Part shown: positions 4,686 through 7,839 of the stretch, in pieces
Position numbering within the stretch: position 1 is the stretch's first letter
Layout: each line of letters starts with the position of its first letter
Assembly: GCA_004295885.1 (NCBI GenBank)
Contig: SEDG01000225.1
Coordinates: forward strand, 1 to 7,839
Origin: Pedobacter sp.
Lineage (GTDB): Bacteria; Bacteroidota; Bacteroidia; Sphingobacteriales; Sphingobacteriaceae
Reading direction: 5' to 3'
DNA length: 7,839 nucleotides
Notes under the pieces: generated by a model
The model's input: the letters and a program-made list of their open reading frames with translations, nothing else
What the model was told of the DNA's origin: nothing
Databases searched by the model: none
Position numbers and translations under genes: made by a program

Positions 4686-6472
4686 AAAATAGTAGGTGTT
4701 AGAATGGGATTAACGTTAGCTACAATAACATTGCTGGTAGCACTTGTAGATGCTTGGCAATACTGAGCATTGCTTATTACTTCACATTTTACTTCGTCAC
4801 CGTTGTTTAGCGTACTGCTTTCAAAGGTAGAACCGTTCCCTGCAATGGAATTATTATTTACTTTCCAGATATAAGAGGGAAAAAGCCCTGAATTTGTACT
4901 CGTAGCTGTAAAAGTGATTTTGTTGCCTTTACAGATATTGCTAACATCTGATGTAATGCTAATTGTTGGCATTTCTGTGCCGGATATTACTCCTATGACA
5001 TTACTATGAACCAAGGCTGTGGTTACACAACCTTCGGAATTTGTTAAGTCACAGCTCACCTTATCCCCATCGGAGAGGCTAGCGGGGGTAAAAGTTAAGG
5101 AATTGGCATTTGATACATTATTGTTGTTGATTTTCCATTGTATCACAGGAGTGGACCCACCATTTTCGATACTAGCCGTAAAGACAGGAATAAATTGATT
5201 ACATACTAAATTGGTATTTGATTGAATGATTATTTTTGGGGTTAAATTATCTTTAATCACAATTGGATTGGATGTTAAAACTTCACCATCGATAGTTGTA
5301 ATTTTTGCAGTGTATGTCCCTCCTTTATTTGTAGCATAAGTACCGGTATAAACATTTCCAAACTTGATAATTCTACCATTTAAGAAATCTGAGACATACA
5401 GATTATTAGATTTATCCATCCAAACACCAGCTGGCGTAATTTGGTTTGGATTGTTGCCTTGTCCATTGCCACCGGCAATAATAACACCGTTGATAGATCC
5501 TGGTATAAATTTTTGAACGTTGAAACCAGTATAATCAGTTACATATATATTATTGCTTCCATCAACATAAACACCAAGTGGATTACCGCTTATTCTAGCC
5601 ACCGTTGTGCCAGAGTTCGACCCTAACGCCCATTTTTGGACGCGAGAATTGTCTGTATCACAGACATATAGATTTCCATTATTATCCACAAAAATCCCTG
5701 TAGGACTTGCTAATTGGTTAGCTGAGCTTCCGTAACCATTTCCTCCAGCAACAATTACACCAACGCCAGTTGTTCCAGCAAACTTGCGAACGCATTGTGC
5801 ATTTTGCTCTGAAACATAAAGATTTCCTAAATTGTCGATAAATACACCAGTTGGAGTATTTAACGCCGTGGCAATTGTTGTGCCTGAGCTGGCCCCTGGA
5901 ACCCATTTTTGAACCCGTGAGTTGTTTTGATCTGCCACGTAAATGTTCCCATTAATGTCAACAGTTACAGAAGTAGGTCTATTGAACTGATTAGCTGCGT
6001 TACCCGCACCATTTCCGCCAGCTATAGTTGTACCAGAAGTAGCGCCAGGCGCCCACTTTTGTATGCGATTATTAGCCATATCGGGGATATATAGATTTCC
6101 CTCCTTGTCTACAAACAGTCGATTAGGGTTGAATAGCTGGTTGGCCGCATTGCCCGTGCCATTTCCACCCGCTACAACTAAACCATTATTTTGTTTTGAA
6201 TTAGACTGTTCTAAGATGGAGACTTCATCAAGCATCCAAACTATTGAAGATACAGGTTTACTGCTATTGACAGTAAGCTCACTTCCTGCACAGGAACCAT
6301 CGCTTGATAAAATTACAGAGCTATTATCAGGAATTCTATTTCGATCCTTATTTATGGAATAATCGATTGATGTAGTTCTATGAAAGGATCTTCTTTCTAA
6401 TCTAGCACTTGCTAAAACAGTAAAAATTAAGGATAAAATAAATAGTAGAGAGAGATATAATTTAGCCTTCAA
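4622..6472 (-). CDS. Secreted NHL beta-propeller / Ig-like repeat protein, frameshifted before its T9SS sorting domain
   Basis: As read, 616 residues; an intact version would have 681. A signal peptide spans residues 1-23. Residues about 53-92 look like the first half of an Ig-like domain (SSDGSCAGSELTV, SSIVWMLDEVSI). Six NHL blades follow (about 97-373), each with the pattern AGGNG-GNAANQ, P-GVFVD-GNLYV-D, NSRVQKW-PG-SGTT; two of the blades (3 and 5) lack the AGGNG lead. Residues 374-406 (GTYATNKGGTYTAKITT) look like the second half of the split Ig-like domain. Two more Ig-like domains lie at about 412-493 and 502-586, each with a central Trp and paired Cys. From residue 597 on the reading is out of frame and ends after 20 foreign residues. 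The start is TTG (6470-6472), since no in-frame ATG exists before an upstream stop and the signal peptide begins right there. The gene follows pdxA by 38 bp without a visible promoter. Likely a surface or extracellular protein; ligand unknown. Confidence 0.87.
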   Translation of the reverse strand: MKAKLYLSLLFILSLIFTVLASARLERRSFHRTTSIDYSINKDRNRIPDNSSVILSSDGSCAGSELTVNSSKPVSSIVWMLDEVSILEQSNSKQNNGLVVAGGNGTGNAANQLFNPNRLFVDKEGNLYIPDMANNRIQKWAPGATSGTTIAGGNGAGNAANQFNRPTSVTVDINGNIYVADQNNSRVQKWVPGASSGTTIATALNTPTGVFIDNLGNLYVSEQNAQCVRKFAGTTGVGVIVAGGNGYGSSANQLASPTGIFVDNNGNLYVCDTDNSRVQKWALGSNSGTTVARISGNPLGVYVDGSNNIYVTDYTGFNVQKFIPGSINGVIIAGGNGQGNNPNQITPAGVWMDKSNNLYVSDFLNGRIIKFGNVYTGTYATNKGGTYTAKITTIDGEVLTSNPIVIKDNLTPKIIIQSNTNLVCNQFIPVFTASIENGGSTPVIQWKINNNNVSNANSLTFTPASLSDGDKVSCDLTNSEGCVTTALVHSNVIGVISGTEMPTISITSDVSNICKGNKITFTATSTNSGLFPSYIWKVNNNSIAGNGSTFESSTLNNGDEVKCEVISNAQYCQASTSATSNVIVANVNPILTPTIFISQDQMHLVQMMMELTIFGL

Positions 6473-6510
6473 TTTAATATGGTTTAACTTTTTAAGTCTC
6501 TCAATAAAGT

Positions 6511-7590
6511 CTAATTTGCATCATCCTTCACGTCACTAGCGGTTTCGATTAGTTTTCCGCCGCTGCGTAATTGATTTTTTAATAAGCTTTCTTGCTCACG
6601 GCGATGTTCTACAATATGAACTGCTGCAAAAACAGCTTCCATAAAAGAGGTTGGGTCTGCTATATTTTTACCTGCAATGTCATAACCTGTGCCATGGTCT
6701 GGAGAGGTGCGGACAAATTTTAAACCTGCTGTATAGTTTACGCCAGTATCAAAAGCGATGGTTTTAAAAGGAATTAAACCTTGGTCGTGATACATAGCTA
6801 AAACTGCATCAAACTTTTTATAAGTCCCATTACCAAAAAATCCATCAGCAGGATATGGTCCGAAACAAATAATTCCTTTGTCAAATGCTTCTTGTATAGC
6901 TGGAGAAATAATTTCTGCTTCTTCCTTGCCTAACAATCCATTGTCGCTTGCATGAGGATTTAAACCTAAAACAGCGATTTTCGGTTTTTCAATCCAAAAA
7001 TCTTTCTTTAAACTCTCGTTGATTAGTTGAATTTTTTTAACGATTTTCTCTTGGGTAATCGCTGTCGGCACTTCTAAAACTGGAATATGACCGGTAACAA
7101 CACCAACACGTAAAGTCTCGCTGATTAAAAACATCAGCACATCACTACTTCCACTTTGTTCCTGTAAATATTCGGTATGCCCCGGAAAGCTAAAAGTTTC
7201 TGATTGGATATTATTCTTATTAATCGGAGCAGTAACCAAGGCATCGATTGCGCCACTCACCAAATCGTCAGTAGCTTTTTGCAATGATAATAAGGCATAT
7301 TTCCCACCAGTTTCATTGGCAACTCCTAAGTCGATTTTTACATCTTCTTCCCAAGCGTTAATCATATTTACCTTGCGAGGGTTTGCATCTGCAGCATTGC
7401 TGATTACATTAAACATTAACTCACCAAAGTTTAGGGCCTTTCTGTGAAAAGAAGCAACCTTTGTATGCCCGTAAACTATAGGCGTACAGTAATCTAGCAT
7501 TTTACTCTCCGCAAAGGTTTTTAAAATTACTTCTAAACCAATGCCATTTACATCACCTATGCTGATACCTATTTTAACTTTATCGCTCAT
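6511..7590 (-). CDS. pdxA: 4-hydroxythreonine-4-phosphate dehydrogenase PdxA
   Basis: PdxA oxidises 4-phosphohydroxy-L-threonine with NAD in the DXP-dependent route to pyridoxal 5'-phosphate; it is a cytosolic, metal-dependent dimer. The 359-residue length fits the Bacteroidota members, slightly longer than the ~330 of E. coli. Motifs: GISIGDVNGIGLEV (8-21), VTAPINK (119-125), FPGHTEYL (135-142), LGLNPHASDNG (208-218), GPYPADGFF (244-252), AMYHDQGLIPFK (265-276) and TSPDHGTGYDIAGK (295-308). The three metal-binding histidines are seen as His168, His213 and His268, spaced exactly as in the E. coli enzyme (166, 211, 266). The ATG at 7588-7590 precedes the conserved N-terminus directly. It is divergent from rsmA; in E. 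coli pdxA and rsmA are also neighbours, but in the same direction. The upstream TTAATTTG (near 7613) is a one-mismatch -7 element, too weak to call. Confidence 0.97.
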   Translation of the reverse strand: MSDKVKIGISIGDVNGIGLEVILKTFAESKMLDYCTPIVYGHTKVASFHRKALNFGELMFNVISNAADANPRKVNMINAWEEDVKIDLGVANETGGKYALLSLQKATDDLVSGAIDALVTAPINKNNIQSETFSFPGHTEYLQEQSGSSDVLMFLISETLRVGVVTGHIPVLEVPTAITQEKIVKKIQLINESLKKDFWIEKPKIAVLGLNPHASDNGLLGKEEAEIISPAIQEAFDKGIICFGPYPADGFFGNGTYKKFDAVLAMYHDQGLIPFKTIAFDTGVNYTAGLKFVRTSPDHGTGYDIAGKNIADPTSFMEAVFAAVHIVEHRREQESLLKNQLRSGGKLIETASDVKDDAN

Positions 7591-7638
7591 TATTATTTGA
7601 AAGAATTTAGCGCAAATTAATAAATAGATTTGAGATGT

Positions 7639-7701
7639 AAGGTGTAAGGCATAAGGTTTAAGGTGCGTATTACTAAACCCGATGCCCTAAACCCTACACC
7701 T
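7639..7701. repeat. 63-bp heptanucleotide array with inverted halves (hairpin) between pdxA and rsmA
   Basis: The stretch divides exactly into nine 7-base units. The left half has four AAGG-type units (AAGGTGT, AAGGCAT, AAGGTTT, AAGGTGC; 7639-7666), then a 7-base spacer (gtattac), then four complementary-type units (TAAACCC, GATGCCC, TAAACCC, TACACCT; 7674-7701). The halves can pair in three nested blocks: GGTGTA 7641-7646 with TACACC 7695-7700, GGCAT 7648-7652 with ATGCC 7682-7686, and GGTTTA 7655-7660 with TAAACC 7674-7679. It has no T-tract, so it is not a simple terminator. It ends 8 bp before the rsmA -7 element. Confidence 0.75.
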
Positions 7702-7709
7702 AAAATACT

Positions 7710-7717
7710 TATCTTTG
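7710..7717 (+). promoter_or_regulatory. rsmA promoter -7 element
   Basis: TATCTTTG matches the Bacteroidota TAnnTTTG consensus exactly. No TTTG/TTG is found 17-23 bases upstream, where the heptanucleotide array lies instead. The predicted transcription start, 5-6 bases downstream, falls at 7722-7723, on or next to the rsmA ATG, implying a leaderless or nearly leaderless transcript. Confidence 0.55.
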
Positions 7718-7722
7718 GCATT

Positions 7723-7839
7723 ATGAGTTTAGTAAAAGCAAAAAAACATTTAGGGCAACATTTTTTAACCGATAAAAGAATTGCCGAAAAAATTGTGGAT
7801 GGACTCATTCATACCGACCAATATCGCCAGGTTTTAGAG
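7723..7839 (+). CDS. rsmA: 16S rRNA dimethyladenosine transferase RsmA/KsgA, first 39 codons (cut by the window edge)
   Basis: RsmA dimethylates the two adjacent adenines in the 3'-terminal helix 45 loop of 16S rRNA using S-adenosylmethionine, a late step of small-subunit assembly. The visible start is MSLVKAKKHLGQHFL, with the family hallmark KKHLGQHFL at residues 7-15, then IAEKIVDGL and a segment ending QVLE, which is where the SAM-binding motif I (EIGPG) would continue. The ATG at 7723-7725 puts KKHLGQHFL at the usual distance from the N-terminus. It is divergent from pdxA, sharing the 132-bp region that contains the heptanucleotide hairpin. Confidence 0.95.
   Translation, partial: MSLVKAKKHLGQHFLTDKRIAEKIVDGLIHTDQYRQVLE

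Noticed and set aside
4680..4692. Programmed -1 ribosomal frameshift to make the NHL protein continuous
   Set aside because: In frame the site reads ACT ATT TTT ATT TCA; it does not fit the X-XXY-YYZ slippery pattern, and T5 is short for transcriptional slippage. A mutation or sequencing indel is more likely.
5354..6184. CRISPR-like regularly spaced repeats
   Set aside because: The periodicity is that of protein-coding NHL blades of unequal length, not identical short repeats with unique spacers.
5441..6362. Plus-strand frames and a minus-strand frame inside the NHL gene
   Set aside because: They are by-products of the repeated blade sequence; the NHL frame explains the region completely.
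7617..7808. Minus-strand open frame of 63 codons upstream of pdxA
   Set aside because: Its right part is antisense to rsmA and its left part translates the heptanucleotide array (LNLMPYTLHL), a typical artefact of such repeats.

Overview
The window looks like chromosomal DNA of a Bacteroidota species, most likely Sphingobacteriaceae (Pedobacter or a close relative). The evidence is AT-rich intergenic DNA, promoters of the TAnnTTTG type, a type IX secretion (T9SS) C-terminal sorting domain, DUF4412 and GLPGLI-like secreted proteins, and a cysteine-poor ribosomal protein L32 of the Bacteroidota kind. All genes lie on the minus strand except the one at the right edge.

Reading in the direction of transcription (right to left), the layout is as follows. 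pdxA (vitamin B6 synthesis) starts the block, divergent from rsmA/ksgA (16S rRNA dimethyltransferase), which is cut by the right edge. Next comes a large secreted NHL-propeller/Ig-like protein whose T9SS sorting domain is separated from the rest by a one-base frameshift. Then follow a DUF4412 lipoprotein-like or periplasmic protein, a GLPGLI-like secreted protein and a two-domain rhodanese of the 3-mercaptopyruvate sulfurtransferase type. After a 453-bp spacer full of degenerate repeat-like sequence comes a housekeeping operon: DUF177/YceD, rpmF (L32) and plsX (phospholipid/fatty-acid synthesis), with plsX cut by the left edge.

The housekeeping genes fit together. DUF177-rpmF-plsX is the widespread ribosome/lipid operon, with its own promoter directly upstream of a TTG start. 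The four genes between pdxA and DUF177 look like an accessory block. Three of them (DUF4412, GLPGLI-like, sulfurtransferase) are closely spaced behind a recognisable promoter and are probably cotranscribed; the NHL gene follows pdxA by 38 bp without a promoter I can see.

I see no clear new defence, mobile or biosynthetic system. The non-routine items are a 63-bp heptanucleotide array that reverses orientation to form a hairpin between pdxA and rsmA, an interspersed repeat that supplies the last codons and stop of the sulfurtransferase gene, a beta-propeller that appears to be inserted inside an Ig-like domain, the frameshift that detaches the sorting signal, two TTG starts, and a predicted near-leaderless rsmA transcript.
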